This document shows positions 16,531 to 24,811 of a stretch of DNA of 52,951 nt, in pieces; positions within the stretch are counted from its first letter, which is position 1; each line of letters starts with the position of its first letter. The stretch comes from Pseudomonadota bacterium. Its GTDB lineage: Bacteria; Pseudomonadota; Alphaproteobacteria; GCA-2731375. The stretch is from assembly GCA_027623205.1 (NCBI GenBank), contig JAQBYC010000017.1:1-52951 (forward strand). Direction: 5' to 3'. A program made the position numbers and the translations under genes. The notes beneath the pieces are model-generated. The model saw only the letters and a list, made by a program, of their open reading frames with translations, was not told the DNA's origin and made no database searches.

Positions 16531-17925
16531 ATGAAGACATTGGATGTTTTGCGGGATATCCGCGCCTCCATGGACCTACCGTCGGCAGGCCTGAATGATC
16601 TGGAACTTACCGGCCAGGACCCGGTTCTGCCCTCATCGTTTCGGGTCGGAAGCGTGGCCCAGGCGGCGATCGCAGCCTCGGCCCTGGCCGCGAGCGAGCT
16701 ATGGTATCGGCGCAGCGGCAAGCGCCAGGGCATCAAAATAGACATGCGCCACGCGGCAATCGAATTCCGCAGCGACCGCTATATCCGGATTGATGACGGG
16801 CCGCCGCCGGCGCTTTGGGATAAAATCGCCGGCACTTATCAAACCGGCGACGGCCGCTGGGTCCGCCTGCACACCAACTTCGCCCATCACCGGGACGGTA
16901 TTCTGGATCTATTGGGCGCCGCCTACGACCGCCAGGCGGTCGCGGCCGCGCTTGGCGAATGGAGGGGACAGGACTTCGAGGACGCGGTCGCCGAGCGGGG
17001 CCTGGTCGCCACCATGATGCGCACGGCGGCGGAGTGGCGGGCGCATCCCCAGGCCCGGGCCCTGGATCAACAACCGCTGATCGGGATCGAACGGATTGGC
17101 GATGCCCCGCCGCGCCGCCTGACCGGGGCGGCACGCCCGCTTGCCGGTATCCGTGTGCTCGATTTGACACGAATCATCGCCGGCCCGGTTTGCGGGCGAA
17201 CCCTTGCCGCCCATGGGGCGGATGTCATGCGCGTGACCGCGCCGCACCTACCCTTCGTCGCGGCCCTGGTTACCGATGCCGGGCGCGGCAAGCTTTCCAC
17301 CCATCTTGACCTGGGCGCGGAAAACGGCAGGGAGAACTTGCGGAAATTAATCGCCGAGGCGGATATCTTTGTTCAGGGCTATCGGCCCGGCGGGCTCGAC
17401 CGCTGGGGATTTTCGCCAGCAGACGTGGCGGCGATCCGTCCCGGCATCGTCTATGTCTCGCTTTCCGCGTACGGCCATATTGGCCCCTGGTCCCTGCGAC
17501 GGGGATTTGATTCACTTATCCAGACAGCCAGCGGCATCAATCATGCCGAGGCCAAGGCCTGCGGCCTGGACGAGCCAAAAGCCCTGCCGTGCCAGGCCTT
17601 GGACCATGCCTCGGGTTACTTCATGGCCGCCGCCGCCATGGCCACCCTGGCGCGGCAAGCCGAACAGGGCGGCAGTTGGCACATCCGCGTTTCGCTGGCC
17701 CGCACGGGGCGTTGGATTCAAAGCCTTGGGCAGATCGACAACGGCTTCGACATTGCCGATCCGACGCTGGATGACATCCATGATCTGATGGAAGAGAGCC
17801 CCTCCGGCTTCGGCCAACTGACGGCGGTCCGCCATGCCGCGCAGTTGGCGGTGACACCCACCAGTTGGGAGCGGCCCGCCGTGCCCCTGGGCAGCCACCC
17901 GCCGATCTGGCCCGCTAGACGATAA
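16531..17925 (+). CDS. CaiB/BaiF (family III) CoA-transferase, rearranged domain order
   Basis: A 464-residue CoA-transferase. The usual N-terminal Rossmann part of the family (LAGIRVLDLTRIIAGPVCG, RGKLSTHLDL, DIFVQGYRPGGLDRWGF, VSLSAYG) begins only at residue 204. It runs to the catalytic-type Asp358 in LDHASGYF. Residues 40-200 look like the part that normally follows it (QAAIAASALAASELWYRRSG, GTYQTGDGRWVRLH, EWRAHPQARAL). The order is therefore middle/small domain first, then Rossmann. AAAGGA precedes the ATG by nine bases. Substrate unknown; it follows the MauG-like gene after 57 bp. Confidence 0.85.
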   Translation: MKTLDVLRDIRASMDLPSAGLNDLELTGQDPVLPSSFRVGSVAQAAIAASALAASELWYRRSGKRQGIKIDMRHAAIEFRSDRYIRIDDGPPPALWDKIAGTYQTGDGRWVRLHTNFAHHRDGILDLLGAAYDRQAVAAALGEWRGQDFEDAVAERGLVATMMRTAAEWRAHPQARALDQQPLIGIERIGDAPPRRLTGAARPLAGIRVLDLTRIIAGPVCGRTLAAHGADVMRVTAPHLPFVAALVTDAGRGKLSTHLDLGAENGRENLRKLIAEADIFVQGYRPGGLDRWGFSPADVAAIRPGIVYVSLSAYGHIGPWSLRRGFDSLIQTASGINHAEAKACGLDEPKALPCQALDHASGYFMAAAAMATLARQAEQGGSWHIRVSLARTGRWIQSLGQIDNGFDIADPTLDDIHDLMEESPSGFGQLTAVRHAAQLAVTPTSWERPAVPLGSHPPIWPARR

Positions 17926-17968
17926 CCGACAATTGCGAACGCCCGAATAACGACTGGGAAAGCCTCAA

Positions 17969-18301
17969 ATGATCAAACGAATTTCGCTTTTGACCCGCAA
18001 AGCCCATTTGACCCATGACGAATTCGTCCGCCATTGGCTGCATGTGCACGGTCCCTTGGCACGCCTGGTTCCCGGTATCCGCCGGTATGTGCAGAGCCAC
18101 ATCAAGGGCGAGAGCGTCCGCGCCGATATCCCGGCGGCGGAGATGGAAATCGACGGCATCGCCGAGCTTTGGTACGATTCCGTTGAAGAAATGAAACATT
18201 CCAGCGCAACGCCCGAGGCGCAGGCCCTGTACGCTGATGGGGCATTGATCATCGGCAGGATCAAGACATTTGTTATCGAAGAAAAAGTTATCATAGAGTA
18301 A
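17969..18301 (+). CDS. EthD-domain protein
   Basis: A 110-residue dimeric alpha/beta-barrel-type protein. The opening MIKRISLLTRKAHLTHDEF followed by HWLHVHGPLARLVPG is characteristic of EthD (PF07110), first seen in ETBE degradation clusters and later in many ring-oxidation and polyketide pathways. The HVHGP His is the usual active-site candidate. It starts 43 bp after the CoA-transferase and probably belongs to the same transcript. A GGCGCC-GGT-GGCGCC hairpin without a T run follows the stop. Confidence 0.85.
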   Translation: MIKRISLLTRKAHLTHDEFVRHWLHVHGPLARLVPGIRRYVQSHIKGESVRADIPAAEMEIDGIAELWYDSVEEMKHSSATPEAQALYADGALIIGRIKTFVIEEKVIIE

Positions 18302-18351
18302 GGGCTCCAGGCGCCGGTGGCGCCGTGATCCGGGGAAACCGGCATGGCTGA

Positions 18352-18525
18352 GCGGAGCGAGGCATAGCCGCCGTTTTATTCATCGTCCGGCTAACGGAAA
18401 GCGAAGAGACATTTGACTGTTTTCGGGCTTCCGGTCATTTCAAGGTGCTAGTGGCCGAATACAATGCCAAATTCGGCGCTGTCTTGAGCCGCCGGCGCGA
18501 CGCCTATGTTCAGGTCTGGCCCTGA
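18352..18525 (+). pseudogene. Possible gene remnant between ethD-like gene and pyrF
   Basis: The 280 bp before pyrF have no gene with a normal start. One frame is open for 57 codons (18352-18522, stop TGA) and reads like protein (for example GHFKVLVAEYNAKFG and RRRDAYVQVWP) but has no ATG or good GTG start. It may be the end of a decayed gene, or simply chance. I do not recognise the family. Confidence 0.25.
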
Positions 18526-18581
18526 CGCGTGCGGCTTGCTACAAGGCGGTCCAGACCCGAATTTCAGAGGACTAGCCATAG

Positions 18582-19319
18582 ATGTCAAAGCCCGCCGCCG
18601 CAGCCCTGGACGCGCCTATCGAGGAACGTCTGATCGTCGCCCTGGACGTACCAAGCACCGAGGAAGCCCGAGCCGTGGTCGACGAGATCGGCGATGCGGT
18701 CTGTTTCTATAAAATCGGCATGCAACTGCAATTCGCTAACGGACTGCAATTGGCGGAACAATTGATTGCCGAGGGCAAAAAGGTTTTTCTGGACGCAAAA
18801 TTGTTCGATATCGACGCCACGATCGAGAAGGCGGTGGCCTCGGTGGTCAAGATGGGCGTCAGCTTCCTGACCGTGCATGGCAATGAACCCACCATTCGCG
18901 CGGCCGTCCGTGGCCGTGGCGACGCCGCGCTGAAAATCCTCTCCGTCACCGTGCTGACCAGCCTTGATCACCATGACATCCAGGCGCTTGGTTTTGCCTG
19001 CGATGTCCGTGAATTGACCCTGCACCGGGCAAAAAAGGCCGCCGAGGCCGGCGCTGACGGGGTTATCGCCTCGGGCCTGGAAGTCTCTGAAATCAAGCAG
19101 TTGCCGGACCAGGATCTGTTGATCGTGACGCCGGGCATCCGCTCTGCCGGGGTCTCCAGCAACGATCAAAAGCGCGTGGTGACCCCGGAAATGGCCATCA
19201 TGGCCGGCGCCGACTATCTGGTCGTTGGCCGGCAGATCGTGGCTGCTGCCGACCGCCGGGCCGCCGCGCTGGCCGCCATGGCCGAGATGCGCGCCGCCTT
19301 TGCCCGCCGGGGCGCCTAG
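18582..19319 (+). CDS. pyrF: Orotidine 5'-phosphate decarboxylase
   Basis: A 245-residue OMP decarboxylase, the last step of UMP synthesis. The catalytic set is present: Lys44 in FYKIGMQL, Asp71-x-Lys73 and Asp76 in LDAKLFDIDATI, phosphate loop VVGRQIV and VTPGIRSAG. The motif is DAKLFDIDATI rather than the common DLKFHDIPNTV, but all charged residues are kept. A GAGG stretch (CAGAGGAC) precedes the ATG. The stop codon is immediately followed by repeat copy B. No other pyrimidine gene is nearby. Confidence 0.95.
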   Translation: MSKPAAAALDAPIEERLIVALDVPSTEEARAVVDEIGDAVCFYKIGMQLQFANGLQLAEQLIAEGKKVFLDAKLFDIDATIEKAVASVVKMGVSFLTVHGNEPTIRAAVRGRGDAALKILSVTVLTSLDHHDIQALGFACDVRELTLHRAKKAAEAGADGVIASGLEVSEIKQLPDQDLLIVTPGIRSAGVSSNDQKRVVTPEMAIMAGADYLVVGRQIVAAADRRAAALAAMAEMRAAFARRGA

Positions 19320-19418
19320 GCAATTTTCAATTGCTCGGAGTCGCGAACGCGACTCAAGCATTTGGTTCAATGGCTCTATTCTGAAAATTCTGAGCACATT
19401 TGGCGCAAATGTGCGCTA
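19320..19418 (+). repeat. Two-hairpin intergenic element, copy B
   Basis: Full-length copy, plus orientation. Hairpin 1 (19320-19378) has outer arm CAATTTTCAATT, core GAGTCGCG-AA-CGCGACTC and outer arm GGTTCAATGGCTC. Hairpin 2 (19392-19416) is GCACATTTG-GCG-CAAATGTGC. It starts at the base after the pyrF TAG and lies between convergent pyrF and the serine hydrolase gene. Confidence 0.9.
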
Positions 19419-19441
19419 GGCGTCCCTTCCGCCACCGCCAA

Positions 19442-20542
19442 TCAATCTGCAATGGCGGCGATGGTCTGGGCGATCAAGGGGTTCAGGGCCGCACCGTCCA
19501 GCCAGCGCGCCACCAGCACCAGATCCTGGGCCGGGTCGACCAGCACCGTATTGCCGCCCGCCCCGACCGCGGCCGCCGCCCGGGCGGAGGCCGCCGGGTA
19601 GCGGGCCCGGTCCGTGTTCAGCCACCACAGGTAGCCGTATTCGGGATTGATGGCGCACGGCGTCAGCATGGCGTCGATCCAGCTTTCCGGCAGCAATTGC
19701 CGGCCGTCCCAGGCGCCGCGCTGCAAAATCAACTGCCCCAGCCTGGCCTGATCCCGGGCGCCGATCCATAGGCCACCGCCCCAATGAGAACCGCCCGGTA
19801 CCGACGGCATGGTCACGCCGTCGATGCTGACGTGGGCGTTGCGGTAGGCGTTCCAGGACCAGTCGGCAGACGCCCCAATAGGCGCCATGATCCGTTCGGC
19901 CAGCACCTCGTCCAACGGCCGGCGGAACAGCTGCAGCAAAGACAGGCTCAGGCGATTGACCCGCACGTCGTTATATTCCCAATAACCGCCCGGCGGGCTC
20001 AGATCCCGGTGCTGGCCCTTGCGGGAGTTGTCGGGCTCGGCGCCCAGTTGCCGGTTGCGGTCGATCAGGTCCGGCTTGCCCCACAAGGTGCCCTCCCATT
20101 CCGAGGTCTGCTGCAACAGATGCAGCCAGGTGATGTCCCTGTTCTGGGCCGAGCTGAAATGATCATCCAGGGCGCTTGCAGCCACCCGTTCGTGCACGCC
20201 GCCGATCAAGCCATCCATCACCGCCAGCCCCGCCAGGACGGCGAGGTAGCTTTTCGCCACGGAAAACGTCATGTCCGGGCGCATGCTGTCGCCCCAGGCC
20301 GCGGCCAGACGGCCGCGGCGCAGGATCACGCCCGCCGGTCCGCCCCGCGGCGTGGTTGGGCCCAGCACTTCATTCCAGGGCGGCGGTTCGAATTCGCCCT
20401 TGCCCAGCTGATCGTCAATATTGCGGGACCAGGCGATTTCATGGCCCGCGGCAAAGACCACCGCGTCCGCAAGACGGGATGGCGAGAAACCAGCGGCATC
20501 CGGATCGATGGCTTCCGGTTCGATAGCTATTGTTTCCGACAT
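19442..20542 (-). CDS. Serine hydrolase, beta-lactamase / PBP-like family
   Basis: A 366-residue member of the beta-lactamase (class C, S12) fold. The nucleophile motif S94-V-A-K97 is in TFSVAKSYLAV; the second motif Y-x-N appears as YND (190-192) in GYWEYNDVRV; GAGGNTVLV sits at the usual KTG region. There is no signal peptide from the start at 20542, so a cytoplasmic esterase or peptidase is more likely than an antibiotic-inactivating enzyme. The frame is open to 20599, but MSETIAIEPE makes a natural start. It is divergent from the SLC13 gene. Confidence 0.87.
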   Translation of the reverse strand: MSETIAIEPEAIDPDAAGFSPSRLADAVVFAAGHEIAWSRNIDDQLGKGEFEPPPWNEVLGPTTPRGGPAGVILRRGRLAAAWGDSMRPDMTFSVAKSYLAVLAGLAVMDGLIGGVHERVAASALDDHFSSAQNRDITWLHLLQQTSEWEGTLWGKPDLIDRNRQLGAEPDNSRKGQHRDLSPPGGYWEYNDVRVNRLSLSLLQLFRRPLDEVLAERIMAPIGASADWSWNAYRNAHVSIDGVTMPSVPGGSHWGGGLWIGARDQARLGQLILQRGAWDGRQLLPESWIDAMLTPCAINPEYGYLWWLNTDRARYPAASARAAAAVGAGGNTVLVDPAQDLVLVARWLDGAALNPLIAQTIAAIAD

Positions 20543-20663
20543 GGGGGCAGTGTAGCACAGCGGCGGTAGGTCGGGATACAAAGGCAGCCCCCATGGCATT
20601 ATCGCGGAACGTAACTTTGTTGGAGGCCCGCGCGCCCGCGGGCAACGGGGGCAAGCCAGCCTG

Positions 20664-22040
20664 ATGAAAACATCCTATTGGATCGCCGCCACGGGCGTTT
20701 CGGCGGCCGCGGCCCTGGCATTTATTCCCATCGACGGCCTGGCAGTGGAAACCGCACGGACCGGCGCCCTGGCCCTGGCCACGGTGACTTTGTTCGCCAC
20801 CGGCGCCCTGCCGGAATTCATCACCGCCATTCTGTTTTTCGCCATTGCCATGCTGTTCGCCCTGGCCCCGGCGAACGTGGTCTTTTCGGGCTTTCATTCG
20901 GCTGGTTTCTGGATGGTCTTTGGCGGCCTGGTGATCGGCGTCGGGGTGCGCGGCACGGGCCTGGCGGAGCGTCTGGCCCATAGCGTCAGCCGGCGGTTTG
21001 GCCGCCGTTATGCGGGCATTATTGCCGGCACCGTGGTGATGGGCGTGGTTATGGCGTTTTTGATGCCCTCGACCCTGGGGCGAATAATGATCCTGTTGCC
21101 GATCATTTTGGCCATGGCCGACGGTTTTGGTTATAGCCCGGGCAGCAATGGCCGCACGGGCATGGTTCTGGCGGTTTCATTTTCTACCATGTTGCCCGGT
21201 TTCGCCATTATGTCGGCCACGGTGCCGGCCATGGTGGTGATCGGTTCCAGCGAGACCCTGTATGATGTCCGGCCCATTTACGGCACCTGGTTGATGCTGC
21301 ATTTTCCAATCCTCGGCGCCCTGAAGGCGGTGGTCATCGGCGCCTTGATCATCTGGCTGTTTCCCGAGGAGCCGATGCAGGCGCCGGCGCGGCAAGCCGA
21401 GGCGCCCGCCGCCATGGCGCGGCGGGAGCGGCTGATGGCCTTCATGCTGCTGCTGGCCCTGGCCTTATGGATGACCGATTTCCTGCATCATATCTCGCCG
21501 GCCTGGGTGGCCTTGGGGACCGCCAGCATCATCGTCCTGCCCTTCGTCGGCATCGTCAGCCCCCAGGCCTTTGATGAAAAGGTCCGGTTCGGCTCGTTAT
21601 TCTATGTCGCCGGGGTTCTGGGCCTGGGCGCTATTTTTGCCCATGGCGGGGTCGGTGATCTGGTGGCGAAGTCCGCTTTGCCGCTGCTCAACCTGCAACC
21701 AGGCGCAAACGCCTGGAACTTTGCCGCTGTCAGCGGGTTATCCAGCGTTCTGGCCATGTTCGCCACGCAGCCGGGCGTGCCGGCAATCCTGGTGCCGTTG
21801 GCCGGCCATATGGCCGAGGCCGCCGCCTTGCCGGTGGAGGCGATGCTGATGCTGACCGTGGTCGGCTATACCACGGTGATTCTGCCCTATCAGACACCGC
21901 CCTTGGTCGTGGCCATGCAATTGGGCGGCGTGTCCATGCGCCAAGGCAACAGATTATGCCTTTGGTTACTCGCCGTTACCCTATTGCTGCTGTTGCCCCT
22001 GGATTATTTCTGGTGGCGCCTGCTAGGCTGGCTGCCATGA
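20664..22040 (+). CDS. SLC13/DASS-type anion permease
   Basis: A 458-residue membrane protein with about 11-12 hydrophobic segments. The features ALPEFITAILFF, SAGFWMVFGGLVIG, MPSTLGRIMILLP and late TVVGYTTVILPYQTPPLV match the Na+/anion (di- and tricarboxylate, sulfate) symporter superfamily, including the two re-entrant hairpin regions. The transported anion is not deducible. Its last codon overlaps the ATG of the DUF1489 gene (ATGA), so the two are coupled. Confidence 0.87.
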   Translation: MKTSYWIAATGVSAAAALAFIPIDGLAVETARTGALALATVTLFATGALPEFITAILFFAIAMLFALAPANVVFSGFHSAGFWMVFGGLVIGVGVRGTGLAERLAHSVSRRFGRRYAGIIAGTVVMGVVMAFLMPSTLGRIMILLPIILAMADGFGYSPGSNGRTGMVLAVSFSTMLPGFAIMSATVPAMVVIGSSETLYDVRPIYGTWLMLHFPILGALKAVVIGALIIWLFPEEPMQAPARQAEAPAAMARRERLMAFMLLLALALWMTDFLHHISPAWVALGTASIIVLPFVGIVSPQAFDEKVRFGSLFYVAGVLGLGAIFAHGGVGDLVAKSALPLLNLQPGANAWNFAAVSGLSSVLAMFATQPGVPAILVPLAGHMAEAAALPVEAMLMLTVVGYTTVILPYQTPPLVVAMQLGGVSMRQGNRLCLWLLAVTLLLLLPLDYFWWRLLGWLP

Positions 22041-22495
22041 CCGTCCATATTGTTAAGCTTTGTGTTGGCGTCGATTCGATCGAGCATCTGGCGCAGTTCC
22101 AGGTAACCCGCCGGGCCCAGTCGCAGGCCATGGGCGCGCCAGCGGAGAATTTGCACCGCACCCGCAATCGGCCGCGCCGTGACAGCGAAGTTCTGGATGG
22201 CGGATCAATCTATTGGATCATCAAGGGCTTCATCCGGGTGCGCCAGGGCATTGCGCGCCTGGACCGCTTACACGATGACGAGGGCGGCAAGCGTTGTGGC
22301 CTGGTGCTGGACCCGACCTTGGTACGCACCGAATTGCATGCCCGGCGCCCGCATCAGGGTTGGCGCTATCTGGAGGCCACGGATGCCCCCCCGGATCTGC
22401 CCGCGCACATGCAGGCCGAGCATTGGGATCCCAGCATCCACGACGGACCGCCGCCCGAAATGGCCGCTGAACTCCGCGCCCTGGGCCTACTTTAG
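22037..22495 (+). CDS. DUF1489 family protein
   Basis: A 152-residue soluble protein: MTVHIVKLCVGVDSIEHLAQ, then RTRNRPRRDSEVLDGGSIYWIIKG and HQGWRYLEATDAPPDL. This matches DUF1489, a family I know almost only from Alphaproteobacteria, and so is a useful taxonomic marker. Function unknown. The frame is open upstream inside the permease; the ATG overlapping the permease stop is preferred. It ends 23 bp before repeat copy C. Confidence 0.9.
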   Translation: MTVHIVKLCVGVDSIEHLAQFQVTRRAQSQAMGAPAENLHRTRNRPRRDSEVLDGGSIYWIIKGFIRVRQGIARLDRLHDDEGGKRCGLVLDPTLVRTELHARRPHQGWRYLEATDAPPDLPAHMQAEHWDPSIHDGPPPEMAAELRALGLL

Positions 22496-22518
22496 CGAAT
22501 CACGGACCATTCTGCCCT

Positions 22519-22621
22519 GCTGAGCACATTTGACCCAAATGCACGCAGAATGTTCGGAATTGAGCGATAGAGCCAATTACTGGAGTCGGGTACGCGACTC
22601 CAATCAATTGAAAATGGCTCT
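22519..22621 (-). repeat. Two-hairpin intergenic element, copy C
   Basis: Full-length copy, minus orientation. Hairpin 1 (22569-22621) has core GGAGTCG / CGACTCC (22582-22588 and 22595-22601) and the TTTTCAATTG arm. Hairpin 2 is at 22521-22546 (GAGCACATTTG-ACC-CAAATGCACGC). It lies between the convergent DUF1489 and helicase genes, and its outer end overlaps the helicase TAG. Confidence 0.9.
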
Positions 22622-23882
22622 ATGCCGCCAGGCGCGGCGCCCGCTTCGTACGCTGCGGGTTGCGGCGGCGTTGACTTGGGCGCTTGGTCTGTTGCGGGCC
22701 GCGCTTGGCCAGGCCGGGGTCGTTGGCGATCTCGGCCGCATGATAGGGGTGGTCTTCGATCACCGGCACGCTCTGGCGGATGGTCTTTTCGATGTCGCGC
22801 AGATAGGCCCGTTCTTCATGATCGCAGAACGAGATCGCGACGCCGCCCGCCCCGGCCCGTGCCGTACGGCCGATACGGTGCACATAGCTTTCCGGTTCGT
22901 TGGGCAACTCGAAGTTGATGACATGAGTGACGCCCTCGACATCGATGCCGCGCGCGGCGATGTCGGTCGCTACCAGCGCCCGGATGCTGCCGGAACGAAA
23001 GCCATCAAGCGCCCGCTGCCGGGCATTCTGGGCCTTGTTACCGTGGATGGCATCCGACGAGATGCCGGTCTGCTCCAGGTGCCGAGCCACGCGGTTGGCG
23101 CCATGTTTGGTGCGGGTAAAGATGAGCACCCGCGCAATATCCTGGTCTTTCAGCAATTCGCTGAGGAGCGCCCGCTTTTTATCCTTGGGCACGAAAAAGA
23201 TCTTTTGCTCCACTTTCTCGACCGTGGTTGCCGCCGGGGCGGCCTCGACCCGGACCGGATCGTGCAGCAGTCCGCTGGCCAGACTTTGGACCGATTCTGG
23301 CATGGTGGCCGAGAACAGGGCGGTCTGACGGCGCGCCGGCACGGCGGCGATAATTTTCTTCACGTCGCGGATAAAGCCCATATCGAGCATGCGGTCGGCC
23401 TCGTCCAGAATAAAGACCTCGACCGCGTCCAGCCGCACCTGGCCTTGGTTCATCAAGTCCAGCAGCCGGCCCGGTGTGGCGACCAGCACATGGATGCCAC
23501 GGTTTAAAGTTTGAATTTGGGGGCGAGCGGAAACGCCGCCGAAGATCACCGCGGTGCGCAGCTCCAGATGGCGGCCATAACTGCGCAAACTATCGTTGAT
23601 CTGGCCTGCCAACTCGCGGGTCGGCGCCAGGATCAGCGCACGCGGCTGCTTAGGCCGGGGTTTGGCGGCGGGCTTGCCTGCCTCTCCCGCCAGGCGGTGC
23701 AGCAGGGGTAGGGCAAAGGCGGCCGTCTTGCCGGTCCCGGTCTGCGCCACACCCAATAAATCGCGCCCTTCAAGCAGCGGTGGGATGGACTTGACCTGGA
23801 TGGGGGTAGGGGTCGTGTAACCTTCGTCGGAGATGGCGCGAAGGATAGGCTGGGCCAATTTGAGGCCCGCGAATTCAGTCAT
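22620..23882 (-). CDS. rhlE: DEAD-box RNA helicase (RhlE-like)
   Basis: A 420-residue ATP-dependent RNA helicase. In order: Q motif [11 protein letters not shown], motif [12 protein letters not shown], Ia PTRELA, Ib [28 protein letters not shown] and [23 protein letters not shown] short basic tail ([13 protein letters not shown]) replaces the long RNA-binding extensions of DeaD, which favours the RhlE group. Only a weak purine run (AAGAAAGAAAA) precedes the ATG. A 340 bp untranslated or empty stretch lies upstream, which could host cold-shock type control. Confidence 0.93.
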   Translation of the reverse strand: MTEFAGLKLAQPILRAISDEGYTTPTPIQVKSIPPLLEGRDLLGVAQTGTGKTAAFALPLLHRLAGEAGKPAAKPRPKQPRALILAPTRELAGQINDSLRSYGRHLELRTAVIFGGVSARPQIQTLNRGIHVLVATPGRLLDLMNQGQVRLDAVEVFILDEADRMLDMGFIRDVKKIIAAVPARRQTALFSATMPESVQSLASGLLHDPVRVEAAPAATTVEKVEQKIFFVPKDKKRALLSELLKDQDIARVLIFTRTKHGANRVARHLEQTGISSDAIHGNKAQNARQRALDGFRSGSIRALVATDIAARGIDVEGVTHVINFELPNEPESYVHRIGRTARAGAGGVAISFCDHEERAYLRDIEKTIRQSVPVIEDHPYHAAEIANDPGLAKRGPQQTKRPSQRRRNPQRTKRAPRLAA

Positions 23883-24222
23883 GTATTGTTTTTCTTTCTT
23901 GATAAAATTATCGCAACCCTACGCCCCAAAAGCGGGGCGGCGAGGGTGCAAGCACCGTGTAAACAGCGCCGACGCAGCGTGCCATGGCAGAGGCCCGTCT
24001 ATCGAAACGCCCGGATATGTCGGAAAGAAAGGCAGCCGGCCCACGCATTCGGTAGGTGGACTTGTCGGAAAAGGCTTCTGGTTAGGAAGCACTTCGTCCG
24101 ACCGGCGAGCGATCGAAATTCGACCTTGGAGGGAGTGTCGCTGTGTGCATATAAGGCTTTTGGTCCCCGAAAGTCAAGACAATTCATCGCTTGCCGCCAA
24201 GCCTGCAGATATAGGAATGGCT
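23883..24222. other. 340 bp stretch without a recognised gene (helicase leader)
   Basis: Between the helicase start and the small gene upstream, both on the minus strand. No open frame looks coding. A short hairpin GGCTTC-TGGTTAG-GAAGC is present near 24078. The end next to the small gene reads AATGGCTCTATG, identical to the outer end of repeat copy C, and may be a remnant of that element. Likely the promoter and leader of the helicase. Confidence 0.4.
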
Positions 24223-24453
24223 CTATGCCCGGGCAATGGAGTCTATTTTCGCGCGGCGCTGGCCGGACCGTTGGGCGATTTCATTGTCTTGATCCTCGAT
24301 GGCGGTGCGGGCCAAATCGTCGATGTTGTCGCCGAATGACTGGTCAAGCAGATCATTTGACACCCGCCGGTTCGAGCTCACGGTACCGTCTTGGTAGGTC
24401 ACGGTGAACATCATGTATGTGGCACTCTTGCCCTTGGGTTTCTTGCGCGCCAT
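24223..24453 (-). CDS. Small conserved-looking hypothetical protein
   Basis: A 76-residue protein beginning MARKKPKGKSATYMMFTVTY with a basic head, a short beta segment (MFTVTYQDGTVSSNRRV) and an acidic then basic helical tail. The ATG at 24453 has GGAGG five bases upstream, the best Shine-Dalgarno site in this region, which makes translation credible; the frame is open to 24576 but lacks such a site there. Not recognised. It could be a small regulator or RNA-binding protein. Confidence 0.6.
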   Translation of the reverse strand: MARKKPKGKSATYMMFTVTYQDGTVSSNRRVSNDLLDQSFGDNIDDLARTAIEDQDNEIAQRSGQRRAKIDSIARA

Positions 24454-24562
24454 CTTGGCCTCCATATGATCGGGACAAGGGCCCGGGCAACCTCCCAGAC
24501 GCATGTCTTGTTCGCAGCCGGGGACGAAAATCAGGCCCCGGCATGCGGATTGTCCGTCTATT

Positions 24563-24665
24563 GGAGCAATTTTCAATTACGTGGAGCCGCAAACACGACT
24601 TGCGTAACTGGTTCAATTGCTCTTCCTTAAAGCGCCTGGGCACATTTGGACCAAATGTGCCCAAA
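24563..24665 (+). repeat. Two-hairpin intergenic element, copy D
   Basis: Full-length copy, plus orientation. Outer arms GAGCAATT and AATTGCTC pair perfectly; the hairpin 1 core has decayed (GGAGCCGC / ACGACTT). Hairpin 2 (24638-24662) is the best in the family, GGGCACATTTGG-A-CCAAATGTGCCC. It lies upstream of the small gene and downstream of the decarboxylase stop, so between two minus-strand genes. Confidence 0.88.
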
Positions 24666-24811
24666 CGGGCGCGAACGCCCCAGGTTGCAGGTGTCTTTGC
24701 CGCCGGTTCCCACGGGACCGCACCAGATAAATTTGCTGTCCGCTATGTGGCACATACCAGAGCTGCGGCCAAGATTCAATTACCCGACGCCTTTGGGGAC
24801 TGAAAATCGCT

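Noticed and set aside
19442-20542. Antibiotic resistance beta-lactamase
   Set aside because: No signal peptide and weak class C motifs after SVAK; better called a serine hydrolase of unknown substrate.
23833-24339. 168-codon plus frame opposite the helicase start and small gene
   Set aside because: No protein-like pattern; it runs antisense to better supported genes.
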